From contig JAHIVV010000003.1 in NCBI GenBank assembly GCA_018816525.1, positions 1 through 56,839 of the forward strand: a DNA stretch of 56,839 nt, written 5' to 3'. The notes under the pieces are model-generated. The model was not told the DNA's origin. It was given only the letters and a program-made list of their open reading frames with translations, and made no database searches. Positions 25,635 through 34,269 of the stretch are shown one piece after another (positions within the stretch are counted from its first letter, which is position 1; every line of letters begins with the position of its first letter). Source of the DNA: Elusimicrobiota bacterium (GTDB taxonomy: Bacteria > Elusimicrobiota > Endomicrobiia > CG1-02-37-114 > XYA2-FULL-39-19). A program made the translations under genes and the position numbers.

Positions 25635-25826
25635 TAACCGCCAGATAAATAATCAATATTTTCAGCCCGAATTCTTTTTTAACAACCAAAATAGTTCCGT
25701 AAGAAGTTATCGGCCCGGCAAGCGATAATACCATTCCTGCTACTTACGGAGTTTCAAAAAAGTTTCCAATAATACCGATCACAAAACCCATAAGTTTCCA
25801 GGTAATCAGAATATTGGATGTTCCTT
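25561..25826 (-). pseudogene. Remnant of a membrane permease (C-terminal part)
   Basis: Read on the minus strand, this stretch gives about 88 codons that look like membrane protein: NILITWKLMGFVIGIIGNFF, then a TAA stop at 25744-25746, then VAGMVLSLAGPITSYGTILV and FGLKILIIYLAVISVLSLLAG before a final TAA. The pattern resembles the C-terminal half of YraQ/ArsP-type permeases. The N-terminal half is missing: the cysteine desulfurase gene ends where it should be. It overlaps the plus-strand nucleotidyltransferase gene by 74 bases. It explains the gap between 25635 and 25826. Confidence 0.55.
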
Positions 25827-27023
25827 TTATTTCTTTTTATTCTTATAAATGGGGGACATGGCGCGCAATTTTTTAACAATACCCGGAAGAGTTTCCACGA
25901 TATAGTCTATTTCTTCTTCCGTATTATTCAGGCCTAAAGAAAACCTCAGCGAGCCTTGTGCTTTTACCGGATCCACTCCCATAGCGCTTAAAACATGAGA
26001 GGGTTCCATGCTTCCGCTGGTGCAGGCTGACCCGGCTGACGCCGCGATGCCTTTTAAATCAAGGTTAAGAAGCATAGACTCGCCTTCGATAAATTCAAAA
26101 GATACGTTTAAAGTATTCGGCAGGCATTTTTCCGGAAGCCCGTTGAGATTGACATGTTCAATCTTTTCAGAAATACCCTTCCAAAGTTTATTCCGCAATT
26201 TCGCAAGATGTTTTGCTTCTTTTTCAAGGGTTTTTTTTGCGATTTCACAGGCTTTACCCAAAGCGACTATACCCGGGATATTTTCAGTTCCGGCCCGCAT
26301 GTTTTTTTCGTGGTGGCCGCCGTGTAATAGAGGCTGCATTTTTGTTCCCTTGCGGATATATAACGCTCCTATGCCTTTCGGGCCGTTAATTTTATGCGCG
26401 GAAAGAGATAGCAAATCTACCTCTAGCTGTTTGAGGTCTATAGGTAATTTGCCCACTGCCTGTACTGCATCTGTATGAAAAACAACATTAGGCCGGCTGA
26501 TTTTTGAGCGTTCATTATTAACAGATTGAATTATTTTACAAATATCTTCAATCGGCTGAATGGCGCCTGTTTCGTTGTTTGCAAACATTATTGTTACCAG
26601 TATTGTATTAGCCGTAATCGTTTTTTCAAGTTCACCTAATTTAACAATACCATATTTATCAACAGGCAGGTAAGTAACCTTGAGGCCTTCTTCAAGATAT
26701 TTGCATGTGTTTAACACTGCATGGTGTTCTATCTGTGAAGTTACTATATGACTGCAGTCCTGTCTTAAAGCAGACACCGCCCCTTTTATAGCTAAATTGT
26801 CTGATTCGGTTCCGCCGGAAGTGAAGAATATTTCTGCGGTTTCAGCATTAAATAAGGATGCTACCTGTTCCCGGGCATTTTCCAAAGTATTGTGCGCCTG
26901 TTGTCCAAACCAGTGGATACTGGAAGGGTTGCCAAAATTTTCTTTCAAAAATGGCAACATCTCTCGTAAAACTTCGGGGTGAACCGGTGTGGTTGCGTTG
27001 TGGTCTATGTAAATACGTTTCAT
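25827..27023 (-). CDS. nifS: Cysteine desulfurase (NifS/IscS family)
   Basis: 398 residues. It takes sulfur from cysteine for Fe-S clusters or thio-modification. YIDHNATTPVHPEV opens the protein, GGTESDNLAIKG is the cofactor loop, the PLP Lys is in SLSAHKINGPKG (K211), and the catalytic Cys is in SAGSACTSGS (C334). No scaffold protein (NifU/IscU) is adjacent. It lies 4 bases after pabC in the pabB-pabC-nifS series. Confidence 0.95.
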   Translation of the reverse strand: MKRIYIDHNATTPVHPEVLREMLPFLKENFGNPSSIHWFGQQAHNTLENAREQVASLFNAETAEIFFTSGGTESDNLAIKGAVSALRQDCSHIVTSQIEHHAVLNTCKYLEEGLKVTYLPVDKYGIVKLGELEKTITANTILVTIMFANNETGAIQPIEDICKIIQSVNNERSKISRPNVVFHTDAVQAVGKLPIDLKQLEVDLLSLSAHKINGPKGIGALYIRKGTKMQPLLHGGHHEKNMRAGTENIPGIVALGKACEIAKKTLEKEAKHLAKLRNKLWKGISEKIEHVNLNGLPEKCLPNTLNVSFEFIEGESMLLNLDLKGIAASAGSACTSGSMEPSHVLSAMGVDPVKAQGSLRFSLGLNNTEEEIDYIVETLPGIVKKLRAMSPIYKNKKK

Positions 27024-27027
27024 ATGC

Positions 27028-27855
27028 CTATTTTACCAAATTAAAGGCTGTTTTGAAATATTGGTTCATAAGTAATTGGGTAATTTTACCCGGCTTCCCA
27101 ATATAAAAGCCGCCTATCTTTTTTATCGGAATTATTCCAATCTTTGAATTTGTAATAAATACTTCATCCGCATTGAGTAATTCAGTTTTTAAAATATTCT
27201 TCTCAACTAATTTCAAATTCAAAATTTTACATAAATCTTTAATAACTTCCCTTATTATTCCCGGAAGAATGGGAAAGGGCTCTAAGGCCGGGGTATAGAC
27301 TGTTTTGCCCTTCACGACAAATATATTGGCTGACGCGCATTCGGTTAAGTATTTTCCTGATGGATCCGTATATAAAGAATTAAAGCATTTCATTTTAAGG
27401 GCTTTTGTTTTTTCATTCAGGTTTTCAAGGTAACTCAGCGTTTTATATTTAGGCAGAAAAGAATAATTATTGGTTCTGTAAGAAGAAATAGCCAAATCTG
27501 CGCCTTTTGAATAAAATGTTCCAGGGATAGGGTCTAATTTTTTCATAAATATGAAAAGTGTCGGTTTTTCTGTGCCGGCGCTGAGCGTGATCCTGATATA
27601 AGCATTGTTTAAATTATTAGCTTCAAGCAATTTAAACAAAATACCGGTTAAGTCTTTCAGGGAAAGCTTAAAAGGGATTCGCAATTCTTTTGCGCTTCTT
27701 TTTAACCTTTTGTAATGCTTGTCAACAAAAGGAATGGACTTGTTATAGGAACGAAGAGTTTCAAATACTCCTGACCCGAAGAGAAACCCTTTGTCTAAAG
27801 GTGATATTTTTGCTTCATTTAAATCAGTAATTTTACCATTTAAATAAACTGTCAT
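27028..27855 (-). CDS. pabC: Aminodeoxychorismate lyase (class IV aminotransferase fold)
   Basis: 275 residues. The fold-type IV PLP enzyme pattern is clear: LDKGFLFGSGVFETLRSY, the catalytic Lys in NEKTKALKMK, and YLTECASANIFVVKGKTVYTP followed by LPGIIREVI. Branched-chain or D-amino-acid aminotransferases share this fold, but the 4-base overlap with pabB points to 4-amino-4-deoxychorismate lyase, making p-aminobenzoate for folate. Confidence 0.85.
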   Translation of the reverse strand: MTVYLNGKITDLNEAKISPLDKGFLFGSGVFETLRSYNKSIPFVDKHYKRLKRSAKELRIPFKLSLKDLTGILFKLLEANNLNNAYIRITLSAGTEKPTLFIFMKKLDPIPGTFYSKGADLAISSYRTNNYSFLPKYKTLSYLENLNEKTKALKMKCFNSLYTDPSGKYLTECASANIFVVKGKTVYTPALEPFPILPGIIREVIKDLCKILNLKLVEKNILKTELLNADEVFITNSKIGIIPIKKIGGFYIGKPGKITQLLMNQYFKTAFNLVK

Positions 27856-29141
27856 AGAACCTCCAGAAAAGTTTTTACTTTGTAAAGTGTCTCTTCGTAT
27901 TCCTGCTGCGGGTTTGAATCATAGGTTATGCCGCTGCCTGAATTAAAATACAATTTCCCTTTATCAGTATATATAGTCCTTATCGCAATATTGAAATCAG
28001 TAATCCTATTGAACCCAAAATAGCCTATAGCTCCGCAGTAAACATTTCTTTTAGTCTTTTCAAGTTCTGATATTATTTCCATAGACCTGATTTTTGGCGT
28101 GCCGGTTATCGAGCCACCGGGAAAACAGGCTTTTAAGCAGTCCAAATGAGTTTCATTTTTATGAAGCTTGCCCCTAATTGTCGAAACCAGATGGAATACT
28201 GTCGAATATTTTTCTATTTCCCGCAGTTTTTCTACCTTTACGGAGCCATAATTGCAGACCCTGCCCAAGTCGTTTCTTTCCAGGTCGGTTATCATAAGTA
28301 ATTCCGCAAGATTTTTCTTGCTGGATAAAAGTTCTTTGGCGAGCCTTCGGTCTTCCTTCGGCGAATTGCCTCTTGGCACTGTCCCTTTAATGGGTCTTGT
28401 TTCAACATCGTTTTTATGAATCCTTAAGAACCTTTCCATTGAAAAAGAGAGTATTTCTTTGTCATTAAATTTTATATAGGAGCCAAAAGGAACTTTATTC
28501 TTTTGCCTGATTATTTTATAAAGCGAATACGGATTAATTGTTGACTTTGTGCGGAATTGCTGTGAAAGGTTCACCTGGTATACATCGCCCTGCTCAATGT
28601 ATCTTTTGATTTTGTTTATCGCGGCAAAATATTGAGATTTAGTAAAGTTTGAAAATATTTTTGATCTGTGTCTTTGGTAAAGAACATCGTTTTCAGGGTT
28701 TGTCTTTTTGTATGACTGGATTTTATCCAGAAAGTAATTCAGCCGTTTTGTGCTTCTTTCTTTTGCTTTAGTTTTATTCGTCTCAGGCAGGCCCGTAGAA
28801 ACTATATATGCCTGTTTCTTAAAATGGTCGTAAATTATAGAACAGTCGTAAAATCCAAATTCCAAAACGGATTCATAAGAAACGTACCCGGCCGCAGCGC
28901 CCAAAGGGAAATAGCAGTTTTTGGCTGATATTTTGTATCGATTCAATAAAATACCTAATTTATTAAAGGCATCCTTTTTTTTTGAACATAATTTCAGGAA
29001 AGGATCTGCGAAAATCAAAGTATACCTGCTGAATTTGGAACTGGGGTCATTGCTGTCTAAAAAAATGGCATTTTTTTCTTCTTTTAAAGCCTCAAATAGC
29101 TCAATAGCAGTAAGGTTCGTCAGGATTTTTTTAATAATCAA
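27852..29141 (-). CDS. pabB: Aminodeoxychorismate synthase component I
   Basis: 429 residues. It aminates chorismate. The C-terminal chorismate-binding domain has RPIKGTVPRG, LMITDLERNDLGRV, FPGGSITGTPKIRSM, GAIGYFG and SGSGITYDSNP. The PIKGT Lys distinguishes PabB from anthranilate synthase (PIAGT). The start is a TTG at 29141 with GGAGA upstream. A PabA-type glutaminase is not in the window. The gene is divergent from the membrane protein gene at 29215. Confidence 0.9.
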   Translation of the reverse strand: MIIKKILTNLTAIELFEALKEEKNAIFLDSNDPSSKFSRYTLIFADPFLKLCSKKKDAFNKLGILLNRYKISAKNCYFPLGAAAGYVSYESVLEFGFYDCSIIYDHFKKQAYIVSTGLPETNKTKAKERSTKRLNYFLDKIQSYKKTNPENDVLYQRHRSKIFSNFTKSQYFAAINKIKRYIEQGDVYQVNLSQQFRTKSTINPYSLYKIIRQKNKVPFGSYIKFNDKEILSFSMERFLRIHKNDVETRPIKGTVPRGNSPKEDRRLAKELLSSKKNLAELLMITDLERNDLGRVCNYGSVKVEKLREIEKYSTVFHLVSTIRGKLHKNETHLDCLKACFPGGSITGTPKIRSMEIISELEKTKRNVYCGAIGYFGFNRITDFNIAIRTIYTDKGKLYFNSGSGITYDSNPQQEYEETLYKVKTFLEVL

Positions 29142-29214
29142 AGTTGTTTTTTATCTCCAATTATGATATTTTATTAAAACATAATAATAGTATATTTGCA
29201 AATCAAATACCTAA

Positions 29215-29667
29215 ATGTTTAAAATTGGGGGGTGCGCCTTCAAATTAGAAGTCCATATTATAATTTCAATTGCAGTAAGCAGCGTTGCATACTTGGTCTT
29301 CAAATCATATGAAGTAGCCATTAGCGTTTTATTGGCCGGCATATTTATTGATTTAGACCATTTATTTGACTATTTCATGGATGTTAAAAAAATCACGTTT
29401 GGTTTTAGTGATTTTTTTTACAGGTTAAATGAAGCCAGGTTAAAAAAAGTCTATGTTCTTTTGCATTCATATGAAGTCCTGGCAGTGTTTACATTTATTG
29501 TAATTAAATTAAAGACGCCGATTTTACTGGGAGCGTATATAGGCGTATTAACGCACTTTATGGCTGATATTATGTGTTGGCGGGCGTATTTTTATTCCTA
29601 TTCTCTTATTTACCGCGCCAGCGTGAGATTTGATACGAAAAAAATCTTTAACCTCGCAGGCGAGTAA
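29215..29667 (+). CDS. Small membrane protein with DUF457/YdjM-like His-Asp motifs
   Basis: 150 residues with several hydrophobic segments (about 14-29, 33-46, 81-97 and 102-117). AGIFIDLDHLFDYF, LLHSYE and GVLTHFMADIM carry spaced His and Asp residues, like the membrane-bound metal-dependent hydrolases of the DUF457/YdjM group. Enzymatic activity is not proven for most of that group. It lies 5 bases upstream of rsmD. Confidence 0.55.
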   Translation: MFKIGGCAFKLEVHIIISIAVSSVAYLVFKSYEVAISVLLAGIFIDLDHLFDYFMDVKKITFGFSDFFYRLNEARLKKVYVLLHSYEVLAVFTFIVIKLKTPILLGAYIGVLTHFMADIMCWRAYFYSYSLIYRASVRFDTKKIFNLAGE

Positions 29668-29672
29668 AAATT

Positions 29673-30251
29673 ATGGCTAATCCAAATATCAAAATTATAG
29701 GCGGCGAGTTTTCAGGCCAGCAGTTAACAAAAATCCCGGGGCACCTGGAATTGCGCCCCATTCTTGCCCAAATTAAGAAATCGGTGTTTGATATCCTGAC
29801 GCCGAGGCTTCCGGACTGCGCTTTTCTGGATTTATTCGCAGGAACGGGGTCCGTCGGTATTGAAGCTCTTTCAAGAGGGGCGAAACATGCTGTATTTGTA
29901 GAGTCTTCTTCTGATTCGATAAAAATGATAAATAATAACCTCGAAAAAATTAAAATAAAGGAATGTGCCGGCGTTTACCAAAGAGATGTTACTTACAGTT
30001 TGCAGTGGCTGTCAGCTATGTTAAAAGAGAAATACTTTGACATTATATTCCAGGGCCCTCCCTACAAAGCTTATTTGGTAAACCAGGTGCTTAAAAATAT
30101 CAAGGAAGCGAACTTGCTGAAAGAAGGCGGTGTAATAGTAGCTCAGCATCACCAGACAGAAAAAATTGACCCTGCTTTTTTTAATATTTTCAGGAAAGAA
30201 AAATACGGCGATACAATAGTAACATTTTTAAGACAAACGGAGAATATATGA
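29673..30251 (+). CDS. rsmD: 16S rRNA guanine-N2 methyltransferase RsmD-like
   Basis: 192 residues. The family methylates G966 of 16S rRNA. GGEFSGQQL and RPILAQIKKSVFDIL correspond to the N-terminal RNA-binding segment (RPTxxxxREALFNIL), and LDLFAGTGSVGIEALSRGA is the S-adenosylmethionine site. The catalytic motif IV, normally DPPY, reads QGPPY, so the Asp is replaced by Gly. The fold and context suggest it is still expressed: it overlaps argB by 4 bases. Activity is uncertain. Confidence 0.85.
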   Translation: MANPNIKIIGGEFSGQQLTKIPGHLELRPILAQIKKSVFDILTPRLPDCAFLDLFAGTGSVGIEALSRGAKHAVFVESSSDSIKMINNNLEKIKIKECAGVYQRDVTYSLQWLSAMLKEKYFDIIFQGPPYKAYLVNQVLKNIKEANLLKEGGVIVAQHHQTEKIDPAFFNIFRKEKYGDTIVTFLRQTENI

Positions 30252-30991
30252 GCAAAATTATTGTGATAAAGTACGGCGGGAACGCGACACAGGATAAAGC
30301 CTCGGCAAAAAAAATATTGAAGGATATTGTTTCAATAAACAAAAATAATCCGGTCCTGCTGGTTCACGGGGGCGGCCCGCAGATCAGCAAAATGATGAAC
30401 GAATCAGGAATCAAGCCAATGTTTATAAACGGCTTGAGATATACGGATATTAAAACGATGCAGATAGTCGAAAAAGCGCTGAAGGCTATTAACGATTCAA
30501 TCGTCAGCCGCTTAAATAAGACGGGCGGTTTTGCTTTCGGAATATCCTGCAGGGAAGGTAATTTAATAACATCAAAACGCATAAAAAAATTAGGTTATGT
30601 CGGCAATATTGTAAAAATTGATACGAAGCTTCCGGTATTGCTGTTTGCGGCCGGAATTATACCGGTAATTATGCCCGTTTCTCAGGATTTCGGGCACACA
30701 GCCCTCAACCTTAACGCCGATACTGCCGCTACGCAATTAGCAGCGGCGCTTGAAGCCCAAAGGCTGGTATTTCTTACGGATGTGCCGGGTGTGAAAGGCC
30801 CTGATGGTAAAATTATTAAAATTGTAAGGGCTAAAAACATTGAAAAAATGATAAAGTCCGGTATTGTAACCGGCGGCATGATGCCTAAGCTCAGGGGCGC
30901 TGCTGCAGCTATTAAGAAGGGAATAAAGCAAGTTCAGATTACTGACGGTAAAAATGGGGTCAATGGTAAATCGGGAACGGTGATAATATGA
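30248..30991 (+). CDS. argB: Acetylglutamate kinase
   Basis: 247 residues. It phosphorylates N-acetylglutamate in arginine synthesis. IVIKYGGNA at the start, LLVHGGGPQISKMM for substrate binding, GLRYTD, NLNADTAATQLA, FLTDVPGVKG and GGMMPKL are all typical. The family is usually 260-300 residues; this is a compact form lacking the N-terminal helix of the arginine-inhibited hexamers. It is coupled by ATGA overlaps to rsmD and argD. Confidence 0.95.
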   Translation: MSKIIVIKYGGNATQDKASAKKILKDIVSINKNNPVLLVHGGGPQISKMMNESGIKPMFINGLRYTDIKTMQIVEKALKAINDSIVSRLNKTGGFAFGISCREGNLITSKRIKKLGYVGNIVKIDTKLPVLLFAAGIIPVIMPVSQDFGHTALNLNADTAATQLAAALEAQRLVFLTDVPGVKGPDGKIIKIVRAKNIEKMIKSGIVTGGMMPKLRGAAAAIKKGIKQVQITDGKNGVNGKSGTVII

Positions 30992-32163
30992 CGATAGTTA
31001 GTTTGGAAAAAAAATATATATTGCAGACCTATAAACGCCAGGACGTTGTGTTTGTCAGAGGCAAAGACAAATATCTATGGGATATAAATAGAAAAAAATA
31101 TCTCGATTTCTTTACCGGCATAAGTGTCTGCAATATGGGCCACGGCCATAATAAAATTACCGCAGCAATAAAAAAACAATGTGAAAAACTGGTACATGTT
31201 TCAAATCATTATTATACAGGCCCGCAATCGAAGCTTGCCGAGTTAATAATAAACAAGAGTTTTAAAAAAGGTAAAGTATTTTTATCCAACTCTGGCGCCG
31301 AGGCTAATGAATGCGCCATAAAGCTTGCCAGAAGACATGGTAATCCCGAAGGGAAATATGAAATCATCAGTTTTAATAATTCTTTTCACGGCAGAACTAT
31401 GGCGACATTATCCGCCACGGGCCAGAAAAAGTTCCACCAGTATTTTAATCCCTTTCTTTCCGGTTTCAAATTCGCAAAATTGAACAATATTTCATCTGTA
31501 AAAAAACTAATAAACAAAAGAACCTGCGCTGTTCTTATTGAACCTATCCAGGGAGAGGGCGGCGTTTGCGCTGCAAACAGGAAGTTTTTACAGGAATTAA
31601 GAGCTCTCTGCAATAAAAATAAATTGTTGCTTATATTTGATGAAATTCAGTGCGGTTTGGGCAGGACCGGCAGGCTTTTTGCATATCAGTATTATGGCGT
31701 TGAGCCGGATGTGATGACATTGGCTAAAAGCATTGCAAACGGATTGCCCCTTGGTATTACGGTTGTCAAAGATAAGTACAGCGATGTTTTAGCTTTCGGC
31801 GGCCATGGTTCAACTTTTGGGGGAAACCTGGTAAGCTGCGCGGCAGCGATCGAAACCTTAAATCTGATAAGCGGCAAAAAAGTGCTTGATAATGTTGTCA
31901 AAACCGGCGATTATTTTTATAAAAAACTAACAGGCCTAAAAAACAAGTATCCCGGAATAATAAAGGAAGCCCGCGGAGCCGGCCTGATGCTGGGGATTGA
32001 ACTGGTAGCTGACAGCGGAGCCGGAATTGTAGAAAAATGCCTTAAAAAAGGATTAATTATAAACTGCACGCAAAGCAAAATCCTGCGATTTCTGCCGCCT
32101 TTCACAATTACCAAAAAAGACGTAGATTCTGCAATAAGAATTCTAAGTGAATGCCTTCGGTAA
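30988..32163 (+). CDS. argD: Acetylornithine aminotransferase
   Basis: 391 residues. It is a class III aminotransferase that converts acetylglutamate semialdehyde to acetylornithine. The motifs FFTGISVCNMGHGH, FLSNSGAEANECAIKLAR, FHGRTMATLSATG, LIFDEIQCGLGRTG and the PLP Lys in TLAKSIANGLPLG (K247) are present. Together with argB it gives two steps of the arginine pathway; the other arginine genes are elsewhere. It is convergent with the PorV-OmpA gene, with two bases between the stop codons. Confidence 0.94.
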   Translation: MTIVSLEKKYILQTYKRQDVVFVRGKDKYLWDINRKKYLDFFTGISVCNMGHGHNKITAAIKKQCEKLVHVSNHYYTGPQSKLAELIINKSFKKGKVFLSNSGAEANECAIKLARRHGNPEGKYEIISFNNSFHGRTMATLSATGQKKFHQYFNPFLSGFKFAKLNNISSVKKLINKRTCAVLIEPIQGEGGVCAANRKFLQELRALCNKNKLLLIFDEIQCGLGRTGRLFAYQYYGVEPDVMTLAKSIANGLPLGITVVKDKYSDVLAFGGHGSTFGGNLVSCAAAIETLNLISGKKVLDNVVKTGDYFYKKLTGLKNKYPGIIKEARGAGLMLGIELVADSGAGIVEKCLKKGLIINCTQSKILRFLPPFTITKKDVDSAIRILSECLR

Positions 32164-32165
32164 AA

Positions 32166-33059
32166 TTATTGTGCTGTTTGGGTAGATTGCTGTTGTTCGA
32201 AGGATTGGGTTGTTGTTGAAGGCTCAACGTTTTGAACAGGCTGCTGAATTTGTTTTGCTGTTATTTTTTCTTTTGATATCGTTATTTCTACACGACGATT
32301 CTTCATCCTGCCGGTTCTTGTTGTATTAGGAGCAATAGGTTTTTGCGAACCCCATCCTTTTGCGCTCATTCTTTCAGCTCTCACGCCTTTTTTAACAAGG
32401 TAACTGTAAACATTCCAGGCCCGCGGGCTGGAAAGCTCTGTTTCAGATTTTGCTTCGGATATATCAGTATGGCCTTCAATTAAAACTTTATTATCAGGGT
32501 AATTTTTAATTGTTTCGATTGCTTTGTCCAAAGCCGCATAGGCTTCCGGTTTGAGCGAGGCCTTATTTCTGTCAAAAAGAACTTCTGAAGAGAGGGAAAT
32601 TTTAAGCTCCTGGAATTCCTGTTTGAGTTTTTTTATTATTTCTTTCGGAGGAACTTTTACCGTAATAGGTGTTTCCGCGGTTGTTTTATTTCCGGCAACA
32701 TCAAAAGCGGTTATTTGGGCTTTATATTCCCCGTTGGGTACAATCTCTGAATAAATGTCGTCTTTGCCGGACCAGGTTACGTCTCTTCGCACGATGCCGC
32801 CCAGGATAGTTTCTTCGGGTGATTTATAAGTTTTTATCGTTTTGTTTTTAGAGCTGATAATATTTAACTGCCAGCGCTCAATGGGATTTGTGTCCTGGAT
32901 AATGAAGAAAAAAGTTGTTTCATCTGTTATTTTATCGTCGTTTGGTGTTATTACAGCCGTTGAGGCCGTGATAGAGAGCTGTGGGGATGTCAAATCTATC
33001 TGTAAAGGCTGGTGTTGTACCTGCCCGACTTTTCCGTCGGCATTGATAACCATTTCCAC
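32166..33059 (-). CDS. OmpA-family C-terminal part of a frameshifted PorV-OmpA protein
   Basis: 297 residues from a GTG at 33059, but the coding frame stays open upstream as far as the C8 tract at 33209-33216. That extension reads WNINIYNSFNALIKSF and INWDGKTDLGVFAPEGNYEVE, which is FlgD-type Ig sequence. The visible part has another FlgD-like Ig repeat (WSGKDDIYSEIVPNGEYKA) and then an OmpA peptidoglycan-binding domain (LFDRNKASLKPEA, IEGHTD, RMKNRRVEI). This half and the one at 33172-34269 join perfectly if one C is removed. The intact protein would be about 700 residues, an outer-membrane barrel tethered to the cell wall. Confidence 0.8.
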   Translation of the reverse strand: MEMVINADGKVGQVQHQPLQIDLTSPQLSITASTAVITPNDDKITDETTFFFIIQDTNPIERWQLNIISSKNKTIKTYKSPEETILGGIVRRDVTWSGKDDIYSEIVPNGEYKAQITAFDVAGNKTTAETPITVKVPPKEIIKKLKQEFQELKISLSSEVLFDRNKASLKPEAYAALDKAIETIKNYPDNKVLIEGHTDISEAKSETELSSPRAWNVYSYLVKKGVRAERMSAKGWGSQKPIAPNTTRTGRMKNRRVEITISKEKITAKQIQQPVQNVEPSTTTQSFEQQQSTQTAQ

Positions 33060-33171
33060 TTCGTAGTTGCCCTCGGGCGCGAATACGCCTAAATCAGTTT
33101 TACCGTCCCAATTGATAATTTTTGGCAGGGTCTCTTCTCCCGAAAAAGATTTTATAAGAGCATTGAATGAA

Positions 33172-34269
33172 TTATAAATGTTGATATTCCACGATTTTAT
33201 TTTTGTCAGGGGGGGGTGTTTGGGGCAGAAAAAATGTACTGTCTTTTATACCGTCATTGTTGGGTGAAAAGATTGCCGGGTCAATTTTAAGCAGCATGTC
33301 AAAAGTTTTAGGAGTTACAGACAAAGGAGCGAATTTTATAACGAAGGAAACACGGTGTGTGTCCCCTACTGCAGCAAACGGCTGGTAGGCATAATCAAAC
33401 CCTATTCCATTAATATGTATGCCCAGGCCGGCCCTCAACCCTGACATAGAATCAAGCGCTTTTGTGTTTTTTTCATCAACAAAATATTTATAACCGAGCC
33501 GCAGTGCAAGGACATTAGCTCCCCAGTGTTCAATGCCGGCGCTATAGCTTGTCTGGCCGGATGCAGGCTGGTCGCCTTGCAGCACAAAATTTATCAGAGA
33601 GGATTGTTCAGGCATGTCCAGTTTTAAAGCAATTCCAACGCTTTGGGTTAAAGGCATTTTTTCTTTTATCAAAGAATTTGAAAAAGAGAACTCATTAACG
33701 CCTAAATTTCTTGCGGCATAGCCAAAAGAAAAAGCTCCATTTTCTGTCCGAAGGATAAAACCCGCGTCGCCGCATAAAATATTTGCGCTGTAATTTGTAT
33801 CGAGAGTTTCGGTTACGGATTTTCCGGTTAACCCCAGGGAAAAAGTTTTTGAGGCCTTGATGCCGTAGGATATGCCCGCTGACATATCGGAAGCATTGAA
33901 AGTGTCTTTTAGCGACCCTTCTTCAAATCTTGTTATGGGTGTGCCGCCTAAATAGGTTCCGTTTAACGCGACAGTACCTGTGTGGGAGGGGTATAAGAAT
34001 CCACCTGAACCGATATATGTATCTCCCAACCAATAAGAATAAGTCGCTTGAAATTCTGACCTGGTTATGAAGCCTAAGCCTGCAGGATTGTAATAGACAG
34101 CATTTAAATCATCTGCCAGGGGAGTAAAAGCTTCGCCCATGCCGGCCGAGCGCGCTCCCGGGGCAATATTGAGAAATTCCAGCCCTGTGGATTGTGCGTG
34201 CAGGTTTGAAAAACAGAAAACGATTAATGAAAATATTACCGAAATGAGTATTCTTTTTTTAGTTTTCAT
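33172..34269 (-). CDS. PorV/PorQ-like outer-membrane barrel, N-terminal part of a frameshifted gene
   Basis: 365 residues. A signal peptide is at the N-terminus (ILISVIFSLIVFCFSNLHAQ). GARSAGMGEAFTPLADDLNAVYYNPAGLG is the signature of the PorV/PorQ family of type IX secretion-associated barrels, followed by repeated beta strands. The end carries FSPNNDGIKDSTFF, the opening of a FlgD-like Ig domain, and then leaves the frame at a C8 tract after LPQTPPP. The last ten or so residues (DKNKIVEYQHL) are therefore out-of-frame sequence. It starts next to the stop of the upstream T9SS-tail gene. Confidence 0.8.
   Translation of the reverse strand: MKTKKRILISVIFSLIVFCFSNLHAQSTGLEFLNIAPGARSAGMGEAFTPLADDLNAVYYNPAGLGFITRSEFQATYSYWLGDTYIGSGGFLYPSHTGTVALNGTYLGGTPITRFEEGSLKDTFNASDMSAGISYGIKASKTFSLGLTGKSVTETLDTNYSANILCGDAGFILRTENGAFSFGYAARNLGVNEFSFSNSLIKEKMPLTQSVGIALKLDMPEQSSLINFVLQGDQPASGQTSYSAGIEHWGANVLALRLGYKYFVDEKNTKALDSMSGLRAGLGIHINGIGFDYAYQPFAAVGDTHRVSFVIKFAPLSVTPKTFDMLLKIDPAIFSPNNDGIKDSTFFLPQTPPPDKNKIVEYQHL
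33209..33216 (-). repeat. C8 homopolymer tract at the PorV-OmpA frameshift
   Basis: Eight G on the plus strand, C8 in the coding direction. With seven C the sequence reads TPPLTKIKSWNINIYN and continues without a stop into the OmpA half; with eight it ends after about 15 codons. This is the type of tract used for slipped-strand phase variation. An assembly or sequencing error is the competing explanation. Confidence 0.8.

Noticed and set aside
26008-26478. 156-codon frame antisense to the cysteine desulfurase gene
   Set aside because: The opposite strand has all catalytic motifs of the desulfurase; this frame is explained as a shadow.
32166-34269. Two independent genes, PorV-like and OmpA-like
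   Set aside because: The sequence between them is coding in the downstream frame right up to the C8 tract and gives FlgD-Ig sequence, so a single broken or switchable gene is a better reading.
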